DNA of 64,000 nucleotides from Pseudozyma flocculosa PF-1 (lineage: Eukaryota > Basidiomycota > Ustilaginomycetes > Ustilaginales > Ustilaginaceae), in contig NW_006920895.1 of assembly GCF_000417875.1 (NCBI RefSeq), positions 106,336 through 170,335 of the forward strand, given 5' to 3'. This document shows, piece after piece, positions 20,330 through 30,100 of this stretch. Within the stretch, counting starts at the first letter, position 1, and each line of letters begins with the position of its first letter. A program made the position numbers and the translations under genes. The notes beneath the pieces were generated by a model. The model ran no database searches, had not been told where the DNA came from, and worked only from the letters and a program-made list of their open reading frames with translations.

Positions 20330-22045
20330 CTACAGCAGGTCGCCGATCTGGCTGAGGAAGCCTTGGTACTCGCTGCTACCCTCGTGCGCTCTGGCCTCGT
20401 TGGCAGCTCCTGGGTGCGAAAGGGGCTTGTGGAAGAGTGCGCTCATCAAATCGGGTTTCTTTCCATCGTCGTCGATGGTGCTGTTGTCAGCATCGTCGTC
20501 GCCTTGCCCCTCCGCCGATCTTGACGACGCAAGAGGCGCGGCGTCGATACGGGCGGGCAGGCCAGCCTTCCTCCTCTCTGCCTCCTGCTGCTTCCTTTTT
20601 CGGATCGACGAGGGTACAAAGGCGGTCGCTTCCTTTTTCAGGTCTCGCAGTTGCGGTGCGGCTGAAATGACTGACGGCGGAGGGACGGGCGGTGCGCTGG
20701 GCCGAGGCGGAGGTGGCCGGTGGTGCTGCGGCTGTGGCGGCGGCGCACCGTAGGATGGACCGCCACGGTAACCCCCTCGATACCCACCTCGTTGAGGAGG
20801 AGGAGGAGGAGGAGGAGGAGGAGGAGGAGGAGGAGGAGGAGGAGGAGGAGGATGGAGAGACGGTCGTGCTCCGCCTTGCTGTGGAGGGGGAGGAAAGGGG
20901 GGCGGCGGGCCGCTGTAGCCGCCTGGAGGGGGTGGACGATTGGGCGGATAGGGTGGTGCGAAGCCGTGGGATGGCGGAAGGGGTGGTGGCGCTCCGAGTG
21001 GCGGCGGAGGCTGCGCGTACCGCGGCATCGGAACGGGCGGCGGCAGCAATGGCGGCCGAGCTGTCGTGGTTCGGAGACGAAGGCAATGTGGCAGAAGAGG
21101 GGAGGAATGCGAGGCGAGCTCGTCAGCGCGGTCAGGTTGGAATGCGGCGGCACGGCGCCGTTCAGAGAAGCCGGGCTTACCTGGACGATTGCCGCTCAGA
21201 GGTCCAGTCGGGATTGAAGAGGAAGAAAGTGGAGGTGGTCCAGGCAGCAGCGGCGGGGGACCAGATGGCATGACGATGCCTTCATCATCATCTTCGTCGT
21301 CGTCGTCGCTGTCCTCTGCTCGATCCTGCTGAGCGAGGTGGTATGGCGGTGGACCCGGCGGAAGAGGTGGGGGACCTTCGGGAAGCACGATGTCGTCGAC
21401 GCTATTGTCGTCGCTATCGTCATCGCTTTCGTTGTCGTTGGGGTCGCTGCTGCCGCCGCCCTGGCCAGGCGGTGGGTCGAGTGGGATCGGTGCAGTCGGG
21501 GTTTCTGCGGCCACCGTCGAGGGCCCGGCTTCGATCAGACCTTCTTCGAGCAGCTGCTGGTAGGGTTTTTCGGCGTAGGGCATACCAGGCGGGGGTGCGC
21601 CGTACGGGTTGAAGGTTGGGTCGTAGTAGATGCTCCATCTGGGGTCCCGCCCACTGACGCCGCCCTTGCCCATGCCCATCCCCGGACCTGCCGCTGCTGC
21701 CGCCGCTGCCCGCTTTTGCCCTTGTTCGATCCTGAGCTCCTCTTGGTCCTTTTCGTAGCCGACGACGAGCTTGCGCTGTTCGGGGTGCTTTGCGACGTAG
21801 TCTCTCTTGATGGCGTCGATGCGGTCGACCTCTGCTCGCAGTGCTTCGAGGTCGGCCTGGTCCTGGGGAGTGCGGTTTTGCTTGCGTTCGAGGGCACGTA
21901 TGTCGTTTCTGAGCGGGGCAAGATCCTTGCGGAGCACGACGGCCTCGCGGACCTTTGCGCGCTCGTCGCGGTTGCGCTTGGCCTGCTTTGCCTGTGCCGC
22001 CTTGCGTGCTGCCTGTACCGGGTCGGCCGGCTTGGACTTGGCCAT
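20330..22045 (-). CDS. WBP11: WBP11-like splicing factor
   Basis: Exon 1 is 22045-21181 and exon 2 is 21060-20330. The 120-bp intron (GTAAGC/CAG) is in frame, so the region also reads open without splicing. The spliced protein is 531 aa. The N-terminus carries the WBP11 domain: MAKSKPADPVQAARKAAQAK, then a basic coiled coil and DPRWSIYYDPTFNPYGAPPPG. Proline motifs LPEGPPPLPPGPPP and MPSGPPPLLPGPPP follow, each after an acidic tract, as in human WBP11/NpwBP, where they bind WW domains. A long Pro run is encoded by about 20 CCT units (20794-20852). The C-terminus has FVPSSIRKRK and ends SEYQGFLSQIGDLL. Family members are nuclear, associate with the spliceosome and bind PP1. The start is the ATG before AKSKPADP; the open frame upstream is promoter. 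Confidence 0.88.
   Translation of the reverse strand: MAKSKPADPVQAARKAAQAKQAKRNRDERAKVREAVVLRKDLAPLRNDIRALERKQNRTPQDQADLEALRAEVDRIDAIKRDYVAKHPEQRKLVVGYEKDQEELRIEQGQKRAAAAAAAGPGMGMGKGGVSGRDPRWSIYYDPTFNPYGAPPPGMPYAEKPYQQLLEEGLIEAGPSTVAAETPTAPIPLDPPPGQGGGSSDPNDNESDDDSDDNSVDDIVLPEGPPPLPPGPPPYHLAQQDRAEDSDDDDEDDDEGIVMPSGPPPLLPGPPPLSSSSIPTGPLSGNRPGKPGFSERRRAAAFQPDRADELASHSSPLLPHCLRLRTTTARPPLLPPPVPMPRYAQPPPPLGAPPPLPPSHGFAPPYPPNRPPPPGGYSGPPPPFPPPPQQGGARPSLHPPPPPPPPPPPPPPPPPPPQRGGYRGGYRGGPSYGAPPPQPQHHRPPPPRPSAPPVPPPSVISAAPQLRDLKKEATAFVPSSIRKRKQQEAERRKAGLPARIDAAPLASSRSAEGQGDDDADNSTIDDDGKKPDLMSALFHKPLSHPGAANEARAHEGSSEYQGFLSQIGDLL
20794..20852. repeat. Coding GAG/CCT microsatellite in WBP11
   Basis: About 20 perfect GAG units on the + strand, read as CCT (Pro) on the minus strand. 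It lies in the proline-rich region of WBP11, so length changes would alter the Pro run without a frameshift. Confidence 0.8.
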
Positions 22046-22528
22046 GGTGGCGAGCGAGCGGCGGGCGGCGGTGACGGTGACGGCGTTGGTGTGCGAGGAG
22101 GTGACGGGGGCAAGACTGAATGTGCGGATGAGGGATGGTGGTGGTGGTGGTGGTGGTCGTGGAAGAAGGAGCGAGGCCAACGAAAGGCCCTGGACCCCAG
22201 GCGCGAGGAAGCGGCTGGAAAGGCACGGAGGGCATGTCGGAATTCGGAGAGCGCGTTGGAAAGTTGAGTGGGTGAGGCCTGGCAGGGAGGGGTTGAGGTG
22301 GAGGCCTGCCGGGCTGGCTGCAGCTGCTGGCGGGTGGCGCGGTAGTTCACTCAAAGGTACGGTCGGTGTTGGTCTGGTCTGGTCTGGTCTGGTCTGGTTG
22401 GGCAGCGGGGAAAACGACGTCGGGCCAAGCGCCGCCGCAACCGCACCTCGGCTTCCTCACAGTCTTTTGGGCACTCACCGCCCTTTGCTTCTTCAACGCC
22501 CACCACCAACCTACAACCTCCGCTAGCC
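22046..22528. promoter_or_regulatory. Divergent promoter, WBP11 / REC1
   Basis: About 480 bp between two divergent starts. It contains five tandem GGTCT units at 22371-22395. No ORF is supportable. Confidence 0.5.
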
Positions 22529-24545
22529 ATGCCTTCTGCAGCGCAGCACCAGCACCCAGAGCCAGTGGGTTGACTGGCACACAACCCCAATGGCGAGCAC
22601 TTCGAGAACCTCGCAACCGCTGATCCACCCTCGCCCCGCCTGTAACCCTGCCAGCTCTTCACGGCTCAGCTGGCCGATGTTAGCACCCTTGCCACCCTGC
22701 TGCGCTCCGTCGCCCTCTGTCCAGTGAGTTACATAGCTGCAGCCAGTGCCCACGCACACCTCTTTCGCCTTCTTTCCCCCGCGCCGACCCACGCCTTGAA
22801 TCCGTCTATTTGTCCTCGCCAATCAAGCACGCCATCGTCACCGCTTCCGAAGATGGCCTCGAAGTCGTCACCGAGCTCAACCGCACAATACAGGGTGAGC
22901 TCAGGCGCGCCTCCCCTCTTGCTCGCTGCCCGAGCAGCCATTTCTCTCCCCACACCGCACTGACAGATCCATGCGCCTCTCTTGCTCTTGAAACCCCCCT
23001 TCGACAGCCCATGCCTACCTCTACGCCGACATCTTTGACCAGTACCATTTTATCCCGCCCCCAAAGCGGCCGCGCCACCGACATTCAGATGACGCCAACC
23101 GGTCCCCAAAGCGCCCAAAACGTCGATCCGACCTCGCCCCGTCATCGCAGAGCTCTTCGTCGCCGTCACCTTCCTCGCCAGCGTCGTCGCACGAGGTCGA
23201 CGAGCTGCAACTTCGCACAGGCCTGACAGCAAGAGGAGCCGGCAACGGCCATGGCAACGCTCGCAACGCTCGCAACGCTCGCAACGACGATCAAGACAAC
23301 GACGAAGACGACGACGACGACGAACCGCCCTCGGTCTCGTTCGAAGTCAACCTCCAGACATGGCTCTCCTGCCTCGACATTTTTGGCGGCGCCCATCCCT
23401 CCCGCCCGCATCCGGGAGGCAGTGGAGGCAGCACCGGCTCCAGCCTACGAGCTGCCACCAACTTTGGAACCGGCGGCAGCGGCGGCGGTGTTTCCTCTTC
23501 GTTTCGACGTCACCGCGACCGCGATCGCGCCGAGGATGACGGCTACGACACGCCGCAAGGCCCCTCGGCGGCAGCGCAGGGCGGGGCGGCAGCGACGACG
23601 TCAATGAAGCTGAGCTACGAGGGCACTGGACACCCGCTGGCTCTCGAGCTATGGCAAGATCCCAGCAAGGCGTCGACGGCGGCGGCGGCGACGGTCAAGA
23701 CGCGCTGCGAGATTGCGACTTACGACGCCACCTTCCTCACCGACCTCTCGTTTGACCCTCAATACCTCACCGGACAGGTCATCCTTCCATCCCACGTCCT
23801 CCATACGGCCTTCGGGGAGCTCGAACATAGCTGCAGCAGACTCGGCATCTTTGTTCAGCCGCCACCATCGGCGTCGCAGCAGCAGCAGCAGCAGCAGGCA
23901 TCGGCAACGACATCGGTGCGATCGACGACGGCCCCGGGAGCGGGTAAGCTGCACTTGCGTGCTGTAGGTGATACGGGCGAGAGCGAGATGGAGTTCCCCT
24001 ACACGCCATCAACATCATCAAGTGCCACCACCACCACCTCGTTCTCGAACGCACCCGGCGCCGGAGGCTCGTCCTTGTCATCAATGACAACAACGACGAC
24101 GACTGTGATGGAAAAGTTTCTGTGCACTTCGTCAAGTCGGTTGTGGTGGTACGCCTTTAACCTCGTGGGCAAAGTCATGGGCTGTCTCAAGAGCTCGGTC
24201 AAGACCAGCCTTCGAATCGACCAGGAAGGTCTCTGCAGCTTCCAGTTCATGATTCTCCTCCAGCCCCTTCCGAACACCGCCACCGGTGGCGGCGGCACGG
24301 GGACGGGAAGGTCGTCAGTCACACCTGCCCCGCCACCTGCACTACCGCTGGCATCGAGAGGACGACATCAGCATCAAGGGGAGAGGGAAAACGAGTATGC
24401 CTTCGTCGAGGTCCTGGTACGTTTTTTTCCCCTCTATTCCCAATCCTTATCATGATCGGGACACGCTCGACTAACGATCCTCGCCGCTCCCTCCCCGCCA
24501 TCCTCGCATCGACAGTGTGTCCCTCTGGACGATACCCTTCTCTGA
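22529..24545 (+). CDS. rec1: Rec1/Rad1, 9-1-1 checkpoint clamp subunit
   Basis: Five exons: 22529-22564, 22655-22723, 22828-22894, 23008-24416 and 24516-24545, giving 536 aa with consistent phases. Joined, the N-terminus reads LFTAQLADVSTLATLLRSVA, then CPHAIVTASEDGLEVVTELN and AHAYLYADIFDQYHF. The clamp signature FEVNLQTWLSCLDIFGG (about residues 168-184) follows an acidic insert. The C-terminus has KVMGCLKSSVKTSLRIDQEG, LCSFQFMILLQ and ENEYAFVEVL, and ends CVPLDDTLL. These match the Rad1 sliding-clamp subunit that with Rad9 and Hus1 loads at damaged DNA and activates ATR signalling. In Ustilago maydis this gene is REC1. Large Ser/Gln/Thr inserts make it longer than human RAD1 (282 aa). Exons 1-3 are short; exon 1 and the AAG acceptor of exon 3 are the least certain parts. 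Confidence 0.88.
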
Positions 24546-25084
24546 TCCCACCCTTCCCTGCCAGCCCGACTCGGCCCCCGCCCCTGGCATCGACGAATGC
24601 AGCAACATATTCTGCGAGGCCAACCCCGCACCCGGGCCGGCCCGCTCTTTCGATTGATTAACGTATGCAGGAGAGTCTTTGCCCCAACGGTGGAACGAAG
24701 GCCTCTATGAGGGAGGGGAAAACGGAACGGGACGGGGAGGGACAAGGGAGCTATTATCGCGTCTACAAATGTATGCCGCCGCAGCGAGGTGGCGACGGTA
24801 GGTCCTGGCGCGTCTCGGCGGCCACTGTTAGGCCATGGCAAGGAGTGCAGGTCTTAGGATCAAAGGAAAGCGAGAGGAAGTGGCCGATGCAGCAATGCTG
24901 ATGTACCGGTCTAGCCGGCCTGTCCAGCGGGCGAGATGGAGAGCAGGCCGCATTCGGGTGCATGCTTGCTTGGTTGGCTCTGATGGGGTCGGAGCCAAGG
25001 GCCGGGCTCCTCGGGACGCTCTTCAATGGTCATCAGATCGGTTGACCACTGGAGCGGCCACGTGACCGCTCGGCGAGCATCGGT
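24546..25084. other. Convergent 3' region, REC1 / F-box gene
   Basis: 540 bp between convergent stop codons. No gene, RNA or repeat is recognised. Confidence 0.45.
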
Positions 25085-27163
25085 CTATTGCTCGGACGAC
25101 GACGCCGCTGCTGCGTCCTGATCACCGTGATGCCGCTCCTGGGAGTCAACCTCGAGCGCCAGCAGGCTCGCAATCCTCTCGAGACCGGCATCGGTGGCGC
25201 CGCGGACGTCTGACCTTCGCGCCGCAAATGCGCCCGGCCGGATACGCCGGCGGCCGTCGTCGGAGCGCGAAGCCGAGCGGCGGCGCACGCTCGGTACTAG
25301 CAACCCGGCATTGCGCCGCTGTCGTGCCTGCTCTAGGTCCTCGTAGGCCAATAGCATCTCGATTGGGATGCGCGGCGGTGGCGCGGCCTGCGCCGGCATC
25401 GCTTGCCCCGCTGTTGCAGCGGCCGCAGCGAGCCCCGCTTCAATTCTTGGCGATAAGCGAGGCGGCAACCCGCTATGCGTCGGACCGGGCGGCCATGCGC
25501 GGAAGGCGCCGTGGGCGTCGTACCCGGCACTGCCATCGGCGTCAGCGTCGGTGCCGCCGCCACCGTCGTCGTCGTCCGAATAGACGTCCGAGTCGTATGA
25601 GCCAGATCCGGAGCCGGATCCCGACGCCGCGGAACCGGACTGGGTCCGCGCATCGCCGCTCCTGCCCGAGGATCCAGAGCCCGAATGGAAGCCTGCGTCG
25701 CCGTTGGAGCCTGGCTCGCGCTCGGCAGACGACCAGCTGCTGTCGGCGTCCATCTCGGACGAGCTGAGCGAGTCGCCGCGGCCGCGTGACGAGCTCGAGC
25801 TGGCCCACGCGGTGGGCCGATCCCCGCGGTGGTGCTGCAGCGCGTCGAGGTGGATGCGTTCCCACCACTCGGCCAACAGGTCGACCTCGCCCACACCGCG
25901 GCGGGGTTCGGAAGAGCCGCCGGCCGAGGATGACGAGCCGCTGGACACGTGGCTCGAGGAGACGTTGGTGGCGGCGGCGCGTGTATCCGCGTTGCCGCGG
26001 TATTGCCGCCGCTGGCCCACCTCCTCACCAGCAGGCAGCCTCACTGGCCGAATGACGAGCTTGTCGTCGCGGATGGGCGCAATTTCCTCGAGAATCCGGT
26101 GGCAGGTCGATGGGCTGGCCCGAATGACGATCCGGCGGATGCGGCCGCTACCGAGCAGCAGCAGTAGGTGCGAGCGCGGAAGGATCGGCCCGTCTGCTGC
26201 GGCATCTTGTACAGGCGGCGAGCGAGGATAGCTCAAGACGATGTGGGTGAGCGAGGTGAGCTGCGCGAGATGGTGGACGAGGCGCCCGTCAAAGTTGGCC
26301 AAGTGCAAGTGCGTCAGCGACAGCGTCGCCGAAGGACGCGACGGTCGTCCTCGCGAGTCCGACGATCCAGACCCGCTGCTGGACGACGACGTGTCAGCTT
26401 GAGCGGGCGACAGACCGTCCGAAGCCGAGCCGCCGCTGCTCTCGCCGGCCGTGGGCCTCGCCATGCTGCTGTTGTTGAGTAGCGCCTGGATCGTCGGATT
26501 GTTCTGGAGCGCGGCGGTCATCGTTTGGCGGTGCCGGCTGACGAGGCCGTCGAGGTCCGAGGCACGGCCGACGCCGATCAGGCTGACCTCGCGCGCCGAT
26601 GCCGTCGAGTATAGTCCCGGCGACCAGTCGTCGAACATCGAGCGCGACAGCAAGAGGTGGGTGGCATTGGGACACAGGGGCAGGATCGCATCGGCGCGCA
26701 CGCCTGTCCGGACACCACTGAATGCACCTGCCCCGTAGTCTTCAGGATCCCTGCCGGCGCCGCTGCCCCCATGAACAGTCATTGCAGCGTCACTGTGGTG
26801 GGGGATGATGGCGAGGTGACGGACGCAGCGACCGTATCGCGGGCTGCTCGAGAGCGTGATGGCGAACGCGGCCACGGCTCGACCGTCTCGCAGCACGACC
26901 GAGCGGTAGAGGGCGCGCGCGAACGTCTCATGGTAGGCATGCGAGAGCAGGCATAGGCGGGCTAGCTGGGACGAGGAGAGCGGCGGATGCGAGGTGGCAC
27001 GCCACGGCGACGGCTCTTGGCGGCTGTCGGGCCGCGTAGAGACGGCGGACAGATGGAGGATGTACTCAACGAGCTCCTGCGGCAGGCGAGCTGCTACCGA
27101 GAAGGCGGGCGCGGTGAGCTGGCCAGGTCCCGGGCGGTCCGAGGGCGACCGCCGCAGATCCAT
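25085..27163 (-). CDS. F-box-like protein, function unknown
   Basis: Single exon, 692 aa from the ATG at 27163 (MDLRRSPSDRPGPG); the frame is open for another 25 codons upstream but lacks an ATG. Near the N-terminus (about residues 27-85) RLPQELVEYILHLSA...LARLCLLSHAYHETFARALYRSVVL fits an F-box: LP.E....I, then a helix, then C.....F...ALYR. Leu-rich segments follow (TLSLTHLHLANFDGRLVHHL, LTSLTHIVLSYPR), as in the divergent F-box/LRR-like proteins common in basidiomycetes. The C-terminal half is Ser/Gly/Asp-rich and disordered, with DSDVYSDDDD and a basic end. If it is an F-box protein it would recruit targets to an SCF ubiquitin ligase, but no substrate domain is recognisable. Confidence 0.6.
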   Translation of the reverse strand: MDLRRSPSDRPGPGQLTAPAFSVAARLPQELVEYILHLSAVSTRPDSRQEPSPWRATSHPPLSSSQLARLCLLSHAYHETFARALYRSVVLRDGRAVAAFAITLSSSPRYGRCVRHLAIIPHHSDAAMTVHGGSGAGRDPEDYGAGAFSGVRTGVRADAILPLCPNATHLLLSRSMFDDWSPGLYSTASAREVSLIGVGRASDLDGLVSRHRQTMTAALQNNPTIQALLNNSSMARPTAGESSGGSASDGLSPAQADTSSSSSGSGSSDSRGRPSRPSATLSLTHLHLANFDGRLVHHLAQLTSLTHIVLSYPRSPPVQDAAADGPILPRSHLLLLLGSGRIRRIVIRASPSTCHRILEEIAPIRDDKLVIRPVRLPAGEEVGQRRQYRGNADTRAAATNVSSSHVSSGSSSSAGGSSEPRRGVGEVDLLAEWWERIHLDALQHHRGDRPTAWASSSSSRGRGDSLSSSEMDADSSWSSAEREPGSNGDAGFHSGSGSSGRSGDARTQSGSAASGSGSGSGSYDSDVYSDDDDGGGGTDADADGSAGYDAHGAFRAWPPGPTHSGLPPRLSPRIEAGLAAAAATAGQAMPAQAAPPPRIPIEMLLAYEDLEQARQRRNAGLLVPSVRRRSASRSDDGRRRIRPGAFAARRSDVRGATDAGLERIASLLALEVDSQERHHGDQDAAAASSSEQ

Positions 27164-30100
27164 TTCCGTGGTGTGCGCTGACGTCGGCGGCGGCGGCGCG
27201 AAAAGGACGAGAAGCAGAGTCCGAGCCTGAGACGGCAAGACAGGATCGTGTTGAAGAAGCCTCCGCCAACAGGCTGGATTGCCAGGCGGCTATGCTGTCG
27301 CTTCGTCTCTCCACGCGTCGTTCTGGCAAAAGATTGGCGGGGCGCAAAGTGGAAAGGCGTGGAGCAAGTCGATGCCGATCGGCAGGCAAGGATGACCAAT
27401 GGCGATGGCGATAGCTGGGATGAAATGCGAATCAGGCCAATGTAACGGGGCGATGGACGATGATGTTGGAGCCGGTCCGAGAGGATGAAGTGGAAGAAGC
27501 GGCGTTGAGAAGGGGGTGCTTCGAGGTAATCCGCTTCGGATGAGAGGGATTTCCAGGAGAGGGGAACGCGGCAGATGTTGGCGGATGCGATGATGGCGGT
27601 GGCCAGTGGGATCGAGCTGCTCCGGATGAGATCTTCTACTCTTTCTGCTCGACCAACCGCAGGTCAGAGAGACGGGCAGGCGACTAAGCAGGCAGGCAGG
27701 CACCTAGGAGGGAGGGAGCAGACGGGGGCCGCGTGGTACTAGCGGGTCGCGGTAAGGGAGGCTGAGGGTCGCGTGTTGGGCAGCCACCACAAGGGGCAGC
27801 AGCGGCGGTGGTCGTGGGTCGATCTATCGGTCGGTCGTTGCCGTCTGTGATGATGGTGTTGTTACAGAGATCGAGTCGAGGCGGAGCAGGAGAAGAAGAG
27901 GGACGAGTGTAGCAGACGGACGAAGAGGGTTGCGGCGCATTGCGCGGACCCGCGAAGCCTGACCCGGGTGCGGTGGTGCAGAGAGGTGGATGCAGCCAGG
28001 AATCCAGCGGCAGGCAGTCACAGAGTGGGCAGACGAGGTTGCGGGTGCTGCAGCTGTCGATAGCTTGCTCGCTCGCTCGTAGTAGTCGCCGCGGTCTGCC
28101 CAGCTGCGTGGGTGTTCCGCTGTTTCGGGCGAGGCGGTTGCAACGAGGCTAGCTTGCCAATGGTTGCAGCGCAGCGCTGTCAGCGTGCCGGTCCGTTGGG
28201 TCCGCCGGTCGATGGCGGCGGCGAGAGAGAGTAGTAGGTGCAGCAGGTGCAGTCCAGGTTGCTGGTACCGGTGGCTAAGTACTGCTTCTTGGAGACCCGC
28301 CTGAGCTGTTTAGCTTGTCCTTCTTCAAGCCGTGGCGACCCCGGCCCCAGCTCATGCGTTGGCGGCGAAGGGGTCCAGCCACACCCTATCAGTCTCTTCG
28401 AAGCAAGCCTCCCCCTGCGGTCAAGAGCGACCGAAGCAGCCGACGACGGATGGCACGACGCGCCAGCAGGGAGAAGCAAGCAGCAAGCAGCAAGCCAGGC
28501 GCCAGCAGTTGCGCGGCTGGCCTGACGAACGATGTGGTGGGGCAGGCGGCCCTGGCCTGGAAACGAGCGACGGGCTGCAAGGACCACGCGCTGGCTGAAT
28601 GGGAGCTGTCGGCGAATGGGATGAATGAAAGGCAGATCGGCGGCGGCGGCGGCGGCGGCGACGACGAAAGCGGGCGAAGTGAGGAGGAGAGTGGGGGCAG
28701 CGCAGAGCAAGGAAGCAGGTGACGAAGAGCTAGCAGCAACGGCAGCAGCAACAGCAGCAGCAGCCACACGCCGCTCCCTCGGGCAATCGTCGTTGCAGCT
28801 GCAGCGGGGCAGGCGGGCAGGGCAGGGCTCTCGTGCGATCGTCCAGACTGTTCGCCACCGCCGCAAAGGCGCACCTCAAACCAGCGCGAGAAGGGCGGGC
28901 TCTCGCCGGGACGAGGAGCACCAGCCGGTCTGCTCCCCGATGGCTCACAGAGCGGCTACCGACCAGCAGCGGATCAGCCGTCGTTGGACGTGGCACCGAG
29001 GAGCGGCGTACACCTTGTTGGCCAAGGCAACGGAACCAGCCGATGGCCGATGGCTGTGGCTGCTGCTATCGATGGCGCAACAAGGGCGTGCCTGCCGTGC
29101 TGCTGGCCTCTGCGCGTCTAGCTCCAACCTCTGGCGTAGACAGCAGAAGTGAGTCGGCAAAACAGCGCCTTGGCCGAGCGCAGAGGGCGACAGCCGACAC
29201 GGCGGACGGTCGAGGCCTGGGTGCGGCGGGTGTCGGCAGCGTCCCAGAAGTAGGGGAGAGGCAGGGCGCGCGGCCAGGCCGGGCAGCAACGAGCGCCCAG
29301 GAAAGCTAGAAGAGGCGAGGGGGGGGAGAGCGGGTGCGAGGGCGCACGAGAGCGAAGGGCAACGAACTGTCGATGGGGGTCGGAAGGGAGGAGGAGGGAG
29401 AGAGGGGCAAAAGCTCGGACGACGACAACAGCAGCAGAAGCAGGAAGCGCTGAGCACCACGACGCAGGCAGGCAGGCAGGCCACCAGGCTGCTGCCGCCC
29501 CACTGCTTGCTTGCTCAAGGTTAGGCTCGGTGCGGCGGGCGATGAAGAGGCGGGCGTCGTGGAAACCATATGGATGCGGCGAGAACCATGGTTGTACAGT
29601 CATGGAGCGACCAGGGCTGACCAGGGTAGGGTCCTCGGCCGGGGTGGCAGCCGCACCGCACCGAGAAGATCAGAGAGAGAGAGGAAGAGAGGAAGACTCT
29701 GGTCCCTAGCCTGGCGCTCGCCTGCCACACACGTACAGTACTCTCTCTTCTCTCCGCTGCCGATGTGCCAGCAGCCGCTCATTCGCGGACGTGCGTGCAC
29801 CAAGAGAGGAACCGGCCCCGCCTCTCCGCAAGAACCGCTTTGCTGGGACGGCAGCCACCTGCATGACGCTCGCCTGCTGCTCGAGCGACCACGTCGCAGA
29901 CAGGCCGGCAGCCAGCAGCCAGCAGCCAGCAGCCAGCAAGAAACAAGCAAGCAAGCAAGCAATCAGACGCACGACAACGACGAAATAGAGTTCGCGCTTG
30001 TACGCGAGGGCCGAGACCGCCGCTACTGCTGCCGCTGGTGCGACAGAGCACCGATCGTCTACCACCATCTGTTCGTTTTTGTTCGCACATCGTATCGATA

